A stretch of 64,000 nucleotides of DNA from Porphyrobacter sp. (GTDB lineage: Bacteria; Pseudomonadota; Alphaproteobacteria; Sphingomonadales; Sphingomonadaceae), in contig JAGIBN010000011.1 of assembly GCA_017744315.1 (NCBI GenBank), forward strand, positions 1 to 64,000, given 5' to 3'. The notes under the pieces were generated by a model. The model saw only the letters and a program-made list of their open reading frames with translations. It searched no databases and was not told where the DNA came from. Every line of letters starts with the position of its first letter. Within the stretch, counting starts at the first letter, position 1. Shown here in pieces: positions 46,937 to 55,836 of the stretch. A program made the position numbers and the translations under genes.

Positions 46937-47134
46937 GTGACCGAAGAGGAGATGCGGAAGCGGCTGGCGGGGCTACGAATCGAGCACCGGGATCTCGATG
47001 CGGCGATTGCTGCGCTGACCGCCGCGAACAATCAGGACCAGCTGCAGATCGCGCGCCTGAAGAAGCGCAAGCTGCGACTGAAGGATCAGATCTCGATTAT
47101 CGAGGACTACCTCACGCCCGACATCATCGCCTGA
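46937..47134 (+). CDS. DUF465 (YdcH-like) small protein, second copy
   Basis: A 65-residue charged helical protein, TEEEMRKRLAGLRIEHRDLD at the start and LKKRKLRLKDQISIIEDYL at the end, clearly the same family as the divergent gene at 46598-46753: both keep the H-x3-D/L helix and the QxxxLKK(R/Q)KL(R/K)(L/V)K block. Translation starts at GTG 46937. The 183-base gap between the two starts holds no other gene. A DUF1465 gene follows 111 bases downstream, an arrangement often seen in sphingomonads. Confidence 0.87.
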   Translation: MTEEEMRKRLAGLRIEHRDLDAAIAALTAANNQDQLQIARLKKRKLRLKDQISIIEDYLTPDIIA

Positions 47135-47245
47135 TTCCCCCGCCCAGCCGATCGTGCCTTCGCGGGACAAGAGCCGCGAGCGGCCGAAAAGGCGCGGTTG
47201 GGAACTGGCGCGTTTGCCTGATGTTAGAGTAGCATCTGAACGCAC

Positions 47246-47710
47246 ATGGCCGATACTGCCGATCTCAACCCGACGATCGTCGATGCGCTCTACAGCGAAG
47301 CGCTGGCGCTGGCCGACCGGGCGCGGGACACGTTCGACATGTCCGGCAGGATCACCACGGTCAGCGAAGACGAAGATCTCGCCCGCATCGCACTGTCTTG
47401 CGAGGCGCTGCGGACCACGACCCGAATGATGCATGCGATTGCCTGGCTGCTGAACCAGCGCGCCCATTTCGCGGGTGAGCTTTCGGAGATTCAGCTGCGG
47501 CGTCATGGTCGCCTGCCCCCTTCGCAGGCCGAGCCCGACGCCGATCAGCTGGCCCTCCTTTCTCCCTCGGTAAATGAACTGATCGAGCGCAGCCGCCGGT
47601 TCTATGCCCGCATCCAACGGCTCGACGATGCGACCTATCGTCAATCCGAAGAGCATCCGACGGTGCACCACCTTCGCGATCGTCTGGACAAGGCGGTCAA
47701 CGCCCTCTGA
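47246..47710 (+). CDS. DUF1465 family protein
   Basis: A 154-residue, helix-rich soluble protein with EALALADRARDTFD, the SCEALRTTTRMMHAIAWLLN segment and a C-terminal SRRFYARIQRLDDA block, typical of the alphaproteobacterial DUF1465 family. Some members are annotated as regulators of CtrA degradation (RcdA-like), with which they share fold and order of helices, so a role as a proteolysis adaptor is possible but not shown by this sequence. It follows the DUF465 gene and precedes a metallo-hydrolase gene. Confidence 0.75.
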   Translation: MADTADLNPTIVDALYSEALALADRARDTFDMSGRITTVSEDEDLARIALSCEALRTTTRMMHAIAWLLNQRAHFAGELSEIQLRRHGRLPPSQAEPDADQLALLSPSVNELIERSRRFYARIQRLDDATYRQSEEHPTVHHLRDRLDKAVNAL

Positions 47711-47757
47711 GGGCCACGGCTCTCGACTTCACCACTGGCGCGCGCCAAGGCGGCAAT

Positions 47758-48630
47758 ATGGCGATGCCCCCCAGACCCTGGCCTACCGGGCAATGCGAAC
47801 AGCTCGAGCCGCTCGTGCGCCGCGTCCTCGCGCCCAACGGCTCTCCGTTCACTTACACCGGCACCCAGACCTATCTCGTCGGCGCCAGCGGGGGAATCGC
47901 CGTCATCGATCCGGGGCCGGACCTGCCCGAACACCTCGCCGCACTCGAAGCGGCCATCGGCGATGCCGAGGTGCTCGCCATCTGCTGCACTCACACCCAT
48001 CGCGATCATTCGCCCGCGGCCGCCCCGTTGGCCGCCAGCCGAAAGGCTCCTGTAATCGGATGCGCCCCGCTCGTGCTTGAGAGCGACGAGCCGCGCGCCG
48101 ACGTGCCGTTCGACACCGACTATCGACCCGACCGCGTGCTGGCCGACGGCGAAAGCTTGTTGGGTCCAGACTGGACCCTCAGCGCGCTCGCCACGCCGGG
48201 GCACACTTCCAACCACCTGTGCTTTGCGCTCGAGCAGACCAAGGCTCTCTTCACCGGCGATCACGTCATGGGCTGGTCGACCACCGTCGTCGCTCCGCCC
48301 GATGGCGACATGGCCGACTACATGGCCAGCCTCGAACGTCTCTATGGGCGGGAGGATCGGGTCTATTACCCGGCGCACGGTCCCGCGGTGACCCGCCCAA
48401 GGCAACTCGTGCGCGGGATGATCGGCCACCGGCGCCAGCGTGAGCGACAGATCCTCCGGCTACTGCACCCGGGGCCCAAGGAAATAGCGGAACTGGTGCC
48501 GCTGATGTACAAAGGCGTGGACATGAGATTGTGGCCCGCCGCCGGTCAATCGGTGCGCGCCCACCTACTCGACCTGGAACAGCGGGGCGTCGTTGCACGT
48601 TCGGGAGAGAGATGGACAATCCCCACCTGA
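47758..48630 (+). CDS. Metallo-beta-lactamase fold hydrolase, LACTB2-like
   Basis: A 290-residue MBL-fold protein. The metal motif THTHRDHSPAAAPL, a further His in ATPGHTSNHLC, the Asp in LFTGDHVMGWSTTVV and the last His in PAHGPAV are all present, and residues about 220-290 form a winged-helix tail (ILRLLHPGPKEIAELVPLMY) as in LACTB2-like hydrolases. Mammalian LACTB2 is an endoribonuclease; bacterial homologues have not been assigned with certainty, so hydrolysis of a thioester or nucleic acid are both open. It overlaps the next gene by 19 bases. Confidence 0.9.
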   Translation: MAMPPRPWPTGQCEQLEPLVRRVLAPNGSPFTYTGTQTYLVGASGGIAVIDPGPDLPEHLAALEAAIGDAEVLAICCTHTHRDHSPAAAPLAASRKAPVIGCAPLVLESDEPRADVPFDTDYRPDRVLADGESLLGPDWTLSALATPGHTSNHLCFALEQTKALFTGDHVMGWSTTVVAPPDGDMADYMASLERLYGREDRVYYPAHGPAVTRPRQLVRGMIGHRRQRERQILRLLHPGPKEIAELVPLMYKGVDMRLWPAAGQSVRAHLLDLEQRGVVARSGERWTIPT

Positions 48631-49304
48631 TCAAGCGCGAAACATCGGGCGACCGGATGCAGCACGGACTTCACCGGGATAAGCCGCTTGCCCGGATCCA
48701 GGCCGTGCCCTGGATCCTCTTCATCCTCGCGCTGGCAGGAGCTCTGTGGTTTGCCTGGCTGGCCTATGGCCCAAGGAACCTCGGCGATCCGGTCGCCACC
48801 AGCCTGGTCGCGTTCGAGCGGCAGAACCGGCTCACAGTGTTTTCGGCCCAACTCTCCCCGGTAGTAGCAAGCCGCGATAGCCGCCTGTTCGGCACAATCC
48901 AGACCCGCCAGGTCGCGGTCATCCCCGCGCGGGTCGACTACACGCTCGACCTTTCCAAGATGGGCCGCGACCGGATGCGTTGGAATGCCGAGACCAAGAC
49001 GATGGATGTCCAGCTTCCTGCCCTGACGGTCGGTCGCCCCAACCTCGACGAAGGACGCGCGCAGTATCTCCGCGAGGGGTTGTGGATCAGCCGCGACGCA
49101 CAGGACAACCTCACCCGCCAGAACACCCGCCTCGCCGAACAGCAGGCGATGGAGCAGGCGGCGAACCCGGTCCTCATGGGCCTGGCCCGCTCGGCTGCGA
49201 AGGACGCCATCCGTCAGAACCTCGCCATTCCGCTCCAGGTAGCCGGCTATGGCGACGTGACGGTCAACGTCCGTTTCGACGGCGAAGCGCTGCCCGCCCG
49301 CTGA
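48612..49304 (+). CDS. DUF4230 membrane-anchored protein
   Basis: A 230-residue protein with one N-terminal membrane helix (residues about 27-45, PWILFILALAGALWFAWLAY) and a periplasmic or extracytoplasmic part with TRQVAVIPARVDYTLDLSKM and the terminal QVAGYGDVTVNVRFDGEA that mark DUF4230. The function is unknown. I start it at the ATG at 48612 with GGGAGAG directly upstream, although the frame is open back to 48531. Translationally coupled to the metallo-hydrolase by a 19-base overlap. Confidence 0.82.
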   Translation: MDNPHLIKRETSGDRMQHGLHRDKPLARIQAVPWILFILALAGALWFAWLAYGPRNLGDPVATSLVAFERQNRLTVFSAQLSPVVASRDSRLFGTIQTRQVAVIPARVDYTLDLSKMGRDRMRWNAETKTMDVQLPALTVGRPNLDEGRAQYLREGLWISRDAQDNLTRQNTRLAEQQAMEQAANPVLMGLARSAAKDAIRQNLAIPLQVAGYGDVTVNVRFDGEALPAR

Positions 49305-49611
49305 CAGAACGCTTGTCCGGGCCTTGCGCCGTGGGCAACGGAGACAGCTCGAGCCGTAATCGGTCTGCACTCGCAGCATCGAGCCGCACAAGGATCGCCT
49401 CAGTGATTGAGGCGCGTGATGGATCGGTGTGCGTCCATTTCGAGATGGACACCCCCAATGCCTTGGCATCCACACCCTCTATCGACGCGTGCATCAGGAT
49501 CAAACGCTGTGCATGAAATTCAAGCGGGTCGACGGTCCCATCGGCGCCCGTTGCGTAAAGCAGTGCCCCGACATCAGTCGAAGTTGGCTCCGGTCCTGAA
49601 CAGTCGCTCAT
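49264..49611 (-). CDS. Hypothetical protein, possible gene
   Basis: A 115-residue frame from an ATG at 49611. It reads as a plausible soluble protein in the middle (DPLEFHAQRLILMHASIEGV, SITEAILVRLDAASADRLRL), but the last 25 residues are Arg/Ser/Gly-rich and lie antisense to the final 41 bases of the DUF4230 gene. No family is recognised, and the ribosome site is weak. It fills most of the 500-base stretch between 49305 and 49804 where no other gene is seen; the remaining 193 bases hold nothing I can identify. Confidence 0.35.
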   Translation of the reverse strand: MSDCSGPEPTSTDVGALLYATGADGTVDPLEFHAQRLILMHASIEGVDAKALGVSISKWTHTDPSRASITEAILVRLDAASADRLRLELSPLPTAQGPDKRSVSGRAALRRRNGR

Positions 49612-49804
49612 AGCCAGTCGACATTCCCATCTCTCAGCCCCCGCTCGGCCGCCGCTTCGATCCGCGACTGATTTCTGAACCTCGCCCCATATCTTCAATA
49701 GGTATGACTACCTGGGCCACAGTTCTGCGCCCTCCACCCCTGTTGCCCCGGCTGGGCCACGCTGATATTTCACTCGCCGGGTCGCCGGACGGGGAGTTCG
49801 GTCG

Positions 49805-50569
49805 ATGGCTAGTGTGCCCTTTGCCCGCGGTGCGGAACGCGGTGAGGCCCGGTTCTTCTTCATCATGGCCTGCCTCATGGTGGCCACCATCCTGGCGGGC
49901 TTCTCGCTAAATTTCCTGCTCGGCCGATCGAGCCTGTCCTCGCCTTTGGTGGTTCATGCCCACGGCGTCGTGATGCTCACCTGGCTCGGCCTGTATCTGT
50001 TGCAGAACACGCTGATCTTCGGCGGCAATATAGCCCTCCACCGCCGGGTCGGATGGCTCGCAGCCGCCTGGGTTCCTCTAGTCGTCGCCATGGGCCTGCT
50101 GGTGATGCGCCACTCACTGCAAACACGAGGCGGACCGCCGTTCTTCGATCAGAACCAGTTCCTGATCAGCAATCCATTGCAGTTGTTCGGATTTGCCGGC
50201 CTGACCGCTTGCGCCATAGCCATGCGCCGCAACACCAGCTGGCACCGAAGGCTGATGTTCTGCGGCATGGCGATGCTGTGCGGACCGGGCATCGGGCGAT
50301 TGCTGCCGATGCCGTTGTTCATACCCTTCGCCTGGTACACCTCTATCTTCGTACCGCTGGTTCTGTTCGTCGGTGCGGGCATCATCGCCGACATCCTGCG
50401 CTATGGACGCATCCACCCGGCGTGGTTCTGGGGCATCGGCGTTTCGGTGGGCCTGCAAGTCATTGCCGATCTCTTCGCCTACAGTCCGACTGGATACTCT
50501 CTCACCGAATGGTACCTGGCCGGAACGCCGGGCGCCGAGCGGCCGATGGCGGCGTTCGCAACACCTTGA
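49805..50569 (+). CDS. Multi-pass membrane protein, DUF2306-like
   Basis: A 254-residue membrane protein with about seven helices. HAHGVVMLTWLGLYLLQNTL followed by LHRRVGWLA, with paired histidines at the membrane face, resembles DUF2306-type and related small haem-less membrane proteins often found near oxidoreductases. I do not know its function. It lies just upstream of nadA, with which it is not clearly coupled (46 bases apart). Confidence 0.65.
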   Translation: MASVPFARGAERGEARFFFIMACLMVATILAGFSLNFLLGRSSLSSPLVVHAHGVVMLTWLGLYLLQNTLIFGGNIALHRRVGWLAAAWVPLVVAMGLLVMRHSLQTRGGPPFFDQNQFLISNPLQLFGFAGLTACAIAMRRNTSWHRRLMFCGMAMLCGPGIGRLLPMPLFIPFAWYTSIFVPLVLFVGAGIIADILRYGRIHPAWFWGIGVSVGLQVIADLFAYSPTGYSLTEWYLAGTPGAERPMAAFATP

Positions 50570-50615
50570 ACCCGCTATTGCCGGGACCGGCCATGGTGCC
50601 TATTTCGGCCGCACC

Positions 50616-51602
50616 ATGAGCATCCAGACCAAGCTCCCGACGGGCGCCGACTTGCGCGCCGAAATCGAACGCCTCCGCAAGGAGCGCAATGCCGTGATCC
50701 TGGCGCATTACTACCAACGGCCGGAACTGCAGGACCTCGCCGACTTCGTCGGCGACTCGCTTGAGCTGAGCCGCAAGGCGGCCGACACCGATGCCGAGGT
50801 GATCGCGTTCTGCGGGGTCAAGTTCATGGCCGACACCGCCAAGATTCTCAGCCCCGACAAGATCGTGGTCCTGCCCGACATGGAAGCGGGCTGCAGCCTG
50901 GAAGACTCCTGCCCGCCGGAGAAGTTCAAGGCCTTCCGCGAGGCGCACCCGGATCACATTGCGCTGACCTACATCAACTGCTCGACCGAGGTGAAAGCCC
51001 TGAGCGACGTGATCGTCACCAGCTCCAGCGCGGAAACGATCATCAGCCAGATTCCCAAGGACCAGAAGATCATCTTCGGGCCCGACCGGCACCTGGGCGG
51101 TTACCTCAACCGCAAGTTCGGCCGCGACATGCTGCTGTGGCCGGGCGTGTGCATCGTGCACGAAGCTTTCAGCGAGCGCGAGCTGCTCAAACTCAAGGAG
51201 CAGTACCCGGACGCGCCGATAGCCGCGCACCCGGAATGCCCGCCGCACATCATCGACCACGCGGACTACGTCGGCTCGACCAGCGGCATCCTCAATTATG
51301 CCAAGACGATGACGGCCCAGACGCTGATCGTCGCCACCGAGCCGCACATCATCCACCAGATGGAAAAGGCGCTGCCGGCGAAGAACTTCGTCGGCGCGCC
51401 TGGGGCAGACGGCAACTGCAACTGCAACATCTGCCCGTACATGGCGCTCAACACGATGGAAAAGCTCTACATCGCCCTGCGCGACCTGCAGCCGCGCATC
51501 GAGATCGAGGAAGGCCTGCGCCTGGCCGCGAAGAAGAGCCTCGATCGCATGTTGGAGATGGCGAGCGGGACGATCGGGCTGGGGGATCTGGGGCGGGTTT
51601 GA
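50616..51602 (+). CDS. nadA: Quinolinate synthase
   Basis: Condenses iminoaspartate with dihydroxyacetone phosphate to quinolinate for NAD synthesis; oxygen-sensitive 4Fe-4S enzyme. The 328-residue protein has ILAHYYQRPELQDLADFVGD at the N-terminus, and the three cluster cysteines in TYINCSTEVKA, WPGVCIVHEAF and CNCNICPYMALN, plus FGPDRHLGGYL and HPECPP. ATG 50616 gives the usual start; a longer open frame to 50373 overlaps the membrane gene and is not protein-like. nadB and nadC, often adjacent, are not in the window. Confidence 0.97.
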   Translation: MSIQTKLPTGADLRAEIERLRKERNAVILAHYYQRPELQDLADFVGDSLELSRKAADTDAEVIAFCGVKFMADTAKILSPDKIVVLPDMEAGCSLEDSCPPEKFKAFREAHPDHIALTYINCSTEVKALSDVIVTSSSAETIISQIPKDQKIIFGPDRHLGGYLNRKFGRDMLLWPGVCIVHEAFSERELLKLKEQYPDAPIAAHPECPPHIIDHADYVGSTSGILNYAKTMTAQTLIVATEPHIIHQMEKALPAKNFVGAPGADGNCNCNICPYMALNTMEKLYIALRDLQPRIEIEEGLRLAAKKSLDRMLEMASGTIGLGDLGRV

Positions 51603-51622
51603 CTAGCCCCCTCGCCAGTCCC

Positions 51623-52846
51623 TTAGACCGCTCCGGTCTTGCGCGGCGCGGTTTCCTTCAGGAACAGCGCCACTACGAACCCTACGATCAGACTGGCAAT
51701 CGTGAACGTAAACACGTGTTCGATACCGCTTGAACCCGCGATCCGACCGGCAATGATCGGCGCTACCCCGCCGCCAAATACCTCGCCCGCGCCAATGACC
51801 AGACCAGCCACCGAGGCCACCATACCGATGGGGGCCGCCTCCGCCGCGACCGGTCCGGCGAGGATGGCCAGCGCGGAAAAGTTGAACAGCGCCGCGAAGA
51901 ACAGCAGCCAGAACAGGGTGCCCAAGCTGTTCGCTCCGGCCTGGGTGAAGAGATAGGTGAACACTGCCGCCAGCAGGTACGACAGCAGCGTTGCGAGCCT
52001 GCGGCCGATAAAGTCCGAAATGGTGGGCATGGCAAATTGGCCGATGCAGCCCCCGAAGCCGATGGCCGAGACGACCACGCCCATGTCCTGCAGCGAGAGA
52101 TGCAGATAGTCGGTCAAGTAGTTGGGCATCATCGCCCCCATTACGAATACCCCACCCATGGCACAGACCAGTGTGAGCATGGCTAGCGGCACGTTGCGAT
52201 GTCCGAACAGGTCGGCGAAGCCCGGGCGCGCCACCGGCGTGCTTCCTGCCGGTGGCAGCGCGGGTTCGCGAACCAGGAAGAACATTGCCGCGGCCATCAG
52301 CAGGCCCGGGAGGCCGACCAGCAGAAACACCGTGCGCCAGTCGGTCACCAGCAGCATCTGGGTGGCGATGATCGGGCCGATGGCGTTGCCGAACAGCGAA
52401 ATCATGCATTGGAAGATGCCGTTGTTCATGCCACGCCGCTTGGGATGCGAAGCTTCGACCGCGACGGCGACACCGATCGAGGCGACCGGCCCTTCGGCCA
52501 GCCCCATCACGGCGCGGATCAGCAGCAAGCTCACGAGTCCGCCAACCATGCCTGAGAAGGCCGACATCAGCGAGAATACGATCACCGCCGGAATCAGCAC
52601 CTTGCGGCGCCCCACCCGGTCCGACAGGAAGCCCATGGCAAAGGCCGATATGCCCCAGAACACGGCGAGAATCCCGACCAGGTTGCCAAGGTCCTGATAA
52701 GTGAGGCCGAGCTCGTCCATGAAGGCCGGAAACAGGACCGGCAGGATGAAGCGGTCCAGACCGACCAGACCAAAGGTCAGGCTGAGGACCAGGATAATCT
52801 TCCACTCGTAGCTGGTGTCCCAGCTCTTGGCTGCGATGTCGTGCAT
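51623..52846 (-). CDS. MFS transporter (ACS-like)
   Basis: A 407-residue permease with 12 predicted helices. GLVGLDRFILPVLFPAFMDE in helix 1 and MGFLSDRVGRRKVLIPA (motif A) after helix 2 place it in the MFS, closest in look to the anion:cation symporter group that imports organic acids and aromatic acids. Single gene, convergent with nadA (20 bases between ends). It resembles the MFS gene at 59952-61214 in length and in the terminal FLKETAP motif, so the two may be distant paralogues. Confidence 0.88.
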   Translation of the reverse strand: MHDIAAKSWDTSYEWKIILVLSLTFGLVGLDRFILPVLFPAFMDELGLTYQDLGNLVGILAVFWGISAFAMGFLSDRVGRRKVLIPAVIVFSLMSAFSGMVGGLVSLLLIRAVMGLAEGPVASIGVAVAVEASHPKRRGMNNGIFQCMISLFGNAIGPIIATQMLLVTDWRTVFLLVGLPGLLMAAAMFFLVREPALPPAGSTPVARPGFADLFGHRNVPLAMLTLVCAMGGVFVMGAMMPNYLTDYLHLSLQDMGVVVSAIGFGGCIGQFAMPTISDFIGRRLATLLSYLLAAVFTYLFTQAGANSLGTLFWLLFFAALFNFSALAILAGPVAAEAAPIGMVASVAGLVIGAGEVFGGGVAPIIAGRIAGSSGIEHVFTFTIASLIVGFVVALFLKETAPRKTGAV

Positions 52847-52914
52847 GTCCCCCCCGATTTCGACTTGGCTATTGCCAATGCCACGGCTCGATTTCCTCGA
52901 ACCCGAGTTCTCCC

Positions 52915-53829
52915 TCAGACGATAGTTCTATCAGTGGGTTCGGGCTGCGTCGATTCCCCAGCCACCTTTGCCAGCACCAGCGCCGATCCCACCAGCACCA
53001 CCCCCAGGAAATCGAGCGGCGCCAGCACCTCGCCGAAGCTGACCCAACCCGCGAAGGCAGCCACCACCGGCTGGCACAGCAAGGCGATGCCGATCACAAG
53101 CGGCGAGAAATGGCGCAGCGAGTAGACCAGCAGACCTTGCCCAATCAGCTGGCTGGAGATGAACAGCCCGATCAGCGGCCACCAGTTGGTCGGCCACACC
53201 GGCTCTCCCAGAGCAAGCGCGATGGCCAGCAGGACGGGCGCGCTGGCGCAGCATGACCAGGTCAGAAGGCTCCAACTTCCGAGCCCTTTTCGGGCGCTCT
53301 GCAGAATCAGGAGGTATCCGGCGTAGAGAATTCCGGCGAGCAGGCAGAACAGATCGCCTATAAGCGTCTGCGGTGAGATCTCGAACGAGCGGCCCATGAG
53401 GATCGCTGCGCCACCTAGCGCCGCGCCCATGGCCAGCCATTCGCGCCCGGCCGGCAAGCGACGCCAGGCGATGAAGCCCCAGACCATCAGGATCAGGCTC
53501 CCCGCATTGCCGAACAGCGCCGCGTTGGCGAGACGGGTGAAGCCGATGCCGATATGCCAGCTCGCAATGTCGAGCCCGAACAGCACGCCGCCCGCGAACA
53601 CCAGCAGCATGGTCTTGCGCGGGATGCCGGTGAGCGGCTGCTTGTTGAGCCGGGCGAACAGCGCGAGGAACGGCAGCGCCAGGAACACGCGCCAGAAACC
53701 GGCCGAGACCGGCCCGCTGTCGGCCAGCCGCACGAACCACGGGCCCATGGCGAGCGCCGCATTGCCAAACAGCAGCGCGGCCAGCGGCAGCCAGGGTGTG
53801 CGGTGATGCGGGGCGACGGGGGCTTCCAT
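52915..53829 (-). CDS. EamA/DMT-family transporter
   Basis: A 304-residue membrane protein with ten predicted helices in two EamA repeats, the first starting ALLFGNAALAMGPWFVRLAD and the second at GDLFCLLAGILYAGYLLILQ. Members export amino acids, nucleobases or metabolites; the substrate here is unknown. I use ATG 53829; the frame is open to 53958 but that would run past the divergent CitE-like promoter. 73 bases separate it from the divergent CitE-like gene. Confidence 0.87.
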   Translation of the reverse strand: MEAPVAPHHRTPWLPLAALLFGNAALAMGPWFVRLADSGPVSAGFWRVFLALPFLALFARLNKQPLTGIPRKTMLLVFAGGVLFGLDIASWHIGIGFTRLANAALFGNAGSLILMVWGFIAWRRLPAGREWLAMGAALGGAAILMGRSFEISPQTLIGDLFCLLAGILYAGYLLILQSARKGLGSWSLLTWSCCASAPVLLAIALALGEPVWPTNWWPLIGLFISSQLIGQGLLVYSLRHFSPLVIGIALLCQPVVAAFAGWVSFGEVLAPLDFLGVVLVGSALVLAKVAGESTQPEPTDRTIV

Positions 53830-53902
53830 CGGCGTCCGTCTAGCGCCGCCTGACGGCTTGGCTATAGGTAACGTGCACATAGGACATACGGAGGACGCCG
53901 CG

Positions 53903-54781
53903 ATGGCGATGCGGTCATGGCTGTTCGTACCGGGGGACAGCGAAACCAAGCTCGGCAAAGTGGCGGGCTATGGGGCGGACATTTGCATTGCCGACCTGGA
54001 GGACGCCGTCGCCCCGCCCGCCAAGCCTATGGCCCGGACTATGGTGCGCGCCTGGCTTGAGGACGGCTTGCGCGCACCGGCGGGCGGGTCGGCTCGCTGG
54101 GTGAGGATCAACCCGCTCGACACACCGCTGTGGCGGGAAGACCTCGCCGCGATCATGCCGGGGCGTCCACACGGGATCATGGTGCCCAAGGCTTCGGGGC
54201 CGGAACAACTCCAGGCGCTTGCCGCCGAGTTGCAGCTGGCTGAGCAGCGCAACGGCGCCACCCCAGGTTCGACGCGAATATTGCCGCTGGTCAGCGAAAC
54301 GCCCGCGGCGGCGCTCTCGATTCCCACTTACGCCAACGCGCAATTGCCCCGCCTGGCCGGGCTGACCTGGGGGGCCGAGGACTTGTCCGCCGCGATCGGC
54401 GCCAGCCGCAAGCGTGACGCTCAGGGCAACTGGACCGACACCTTCCGCCATGTGCGAGCGCAAGTCCTGCTCACGGCCCACGCCCGTGGCATCCTGGCCA
54501 TCGACACGCTCCATGCCGAATTCCGCGACCTCGAGGGCCTACAGCGGATCGCGACCGAGTCTTATGCTGACGGATTTGCCGGAATGCTGGCGATCCATCC
54601 GAGCCAGGTCGCGGTAATCAACACCGCCTTCACTCCCGGCGATGACGAGATTGCCGAGGCCCGCGCGATCGTGAACGCCTTCAGCGCCAACCCCGGCGCG
54701 GGCGCGCTACAGCTTGAGGGACGCATGCTCGACCAGCCGCATCTTGAGCAGGCGCGGCGATTGTTGGAACGCCTCGGTTAG
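53903..54781 (+). CDS. HpcH/HpaI aldolase / CitE-like CoA lyase
   Basis: A 292-residue TIM-barrel enzyme of the CitE/malyl-CoA lyase family. RSWLFVPGDSETKLGK, ADICIADLEDAVAP (metal-binding Glu/Asp), VRINPLDTP, LPLVSETPAA and LTWGAEDLSAAIG are in family order. Solitary CitE-like genes outside citrate-lyase operons act as (S)-citramalyl-CoA lyase, malyl-CoA lyase or malyl-CoA thioesterase; sequence alone does not decide. ATG 53903 has GGAGG 9 bases upstream. Its stop overlaps that of the convergent lipoprotein gene. Confidence 0.88.
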   Translation: MAMRSWLFVPGDSETKLGKVAGYGADICIADLEDAVAPPAKPMARTMVRAWLEDGLRAPAGGSARWVRINPLDTPLWREDLAAIMPGRPHGIMVPKASGPEQLQALAAELQLAEQRNGATPGSTRILPLVSETPAAALSIPTYANAQLPRLAGLTWGAEDLSAAIGASRKRDAQGNWTDTFRHVRAQVLLTAHARGILAIDTLHAEFRDLEGLQRIATESYADGFAGMLAIHPSQVAVINTAFTPGDDEIAEARAIVNAFSANPGAGALQLEGRMLDQPHLEQARRLLERLG

Positions 54782-55098
54782 TTGGTCACCGCTGGCGGCG
54801 GAACAACGACTGGCGGGGTCTCCGCGCCAACCGGCGCAGCTTCGGTCGCGCCTTCAACGGCAGGCGTCTCTTCCCCCGCCGGAACCGCTTCAGTGGCACC
54901 GGCTGCACCAGTCCGCTCCGGCGGCGCGAACGGGGCTTGCGAGCGGACTTGATCGACCGGCAGCATGGCATCGCTGGCGGTCCCTTCGAGCACCTCGCCC
55001 GAAGCCGAGCGGCTGTCGTCCGCCGAGGTCTTGCCTCCGCCACAGGCCGAAAGCAGCGTAAGGGCTGCAAGAGCAGGGATCAGGCGCTTGTCAGTCAT
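54778..55098 (-). CDS. Small lipoprotein, Pro/Ala/Glu-rich
   Basis: A 106-residue lipoprotein: MTDKRLIPALAALTLLSACG has a clear lipobox (LSAC, acylated Cys at residue 19), followed by GGKTSADDS and a low-complexity region of TEAVPAGEETPAVEGATEAA-like repeats. No domain is recognised. The gene lies directly downstream of lipB (2 bases between lipB stop and this start) and is probably co-transcribed. The frame is open upstream through lipB antisense positions, but the lipobox fixes the start at 55098. Confidence 0.72.
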   Translation of the reverse strand: MTDKRLIPALAALTLLSACGGGKTSADDSRSASGEVLEGTASDAMLPVDQVRSQAPFAPPERTGAAGATEAVPAGEETPAVEGATEAAPVGAETPPVVVPPPAVTN

Positions 55099-55100
55099 TC

Positions 55101-55754
55101 TCAGTCCGTTCCGAGGGCCAGCAGGTGATGAGCGCGGGCGCGCAAGGCCCCATCCCATTCCCCGGGCGTAACCGCAAGGCCGAGCCGGGCAAGGCTGGTG
55201 ACGCCGAATTCGGCGATCCCGCACGGCACGATGCCCGAAAAGTGCGACAGGTCAGGATCGAGATTCACCGAAAAGCCATGCATCGTCACCCACTTTCGCA
55301 CCCGCACGCCAATGGCGCCGATCTTGGCCTCTGAGCCATCGATGTCGCGCGTCCAGATGCCGATGCGATCGGGCACGGCCCACGCCTCGACTCCGAAGTC
55401 GGCAAGCGTCGCGATCACCCAGGCTTCGAGCGAATGCACGAAGTGCCGCACATCGCGCCCTCTCCGGCTCAGATCGAGCAGGACGTAGCCCACGCGCTGC
55501 CCGGGACCGTGATAGGTATAACGCCCGCCGCGCCCGGTCTCGACGACTTCAAACCGCGGATCGAGCAATTCGCCCGCCGGAGCGCTGGTTCCGGCGGTAT
55601 AGACCGGCGGATGTTCCAGCAGCCAGATGAGTTCTGGGGTCAAACCCGCGGCGATGGCTGCGTTGCGCGCTTCCTGCTCGGCCAACGCCTCGCGATAGGG
55701 GATCAGTGTGTGGCTCTGCCGCCATTCGACGTCAGCCCCCGATGCAGTTCTCAT
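55101..55754 (-). CDS. lipB: Octanoyltransferase LipB
   Basis: Transfers octanoyl from acyl carrier protein to lipoyl domains, first step of endogenous lipoate synthesis. From the ATG at 55754 the protein is 217 residues, normal for Lip[21 protein letters not shown], the catalytic lysine in [20 protein letters not shown] and the acyl-accepting cysteine in [14 protein letters not shown] are all present. An ATG 12 bases upstream (55766) or at 55796 is possible. lipA is not in the window. The small lipoprotein gene follows after 2 bases. Confidence 0.93.
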   Translation of the reverse strand: MRTASGADVEWRQSHTLIPYREALAEQEARNAAIAAGLTPELIWLLEHPPVYTAGTSAPAGELLDPRFEVVETGRGGRYTYHGPGQRVGYVLLDLSRRGRDVRHFVHSLEAWVIATLADFGVEAWAVPDRIGIWTRDIDGSEAKIGAIGVRVRKWVTMHGFSVNLDPDLSHFSGIVPCGIAEFGVTSLARLGLAVTPGEWDGALRARAHHLLALGTD

Positions 55755-55836
55755 GTCGTCCGGCATTTCACTTAGTTTGCTGGCGATTTGAAACATGCTT
55801 ATCAAGTGCCCTTGAGTGACAAGGGGAATAACTGAC

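Noticed and set aside
49264..49698. Extended upstream start (49698) for the hypothetical minus-strand gene
   Set aside because: The extra 29 residues are not protein-like and the gene itself is uncertain; only the shorter version is listed at low confidence.
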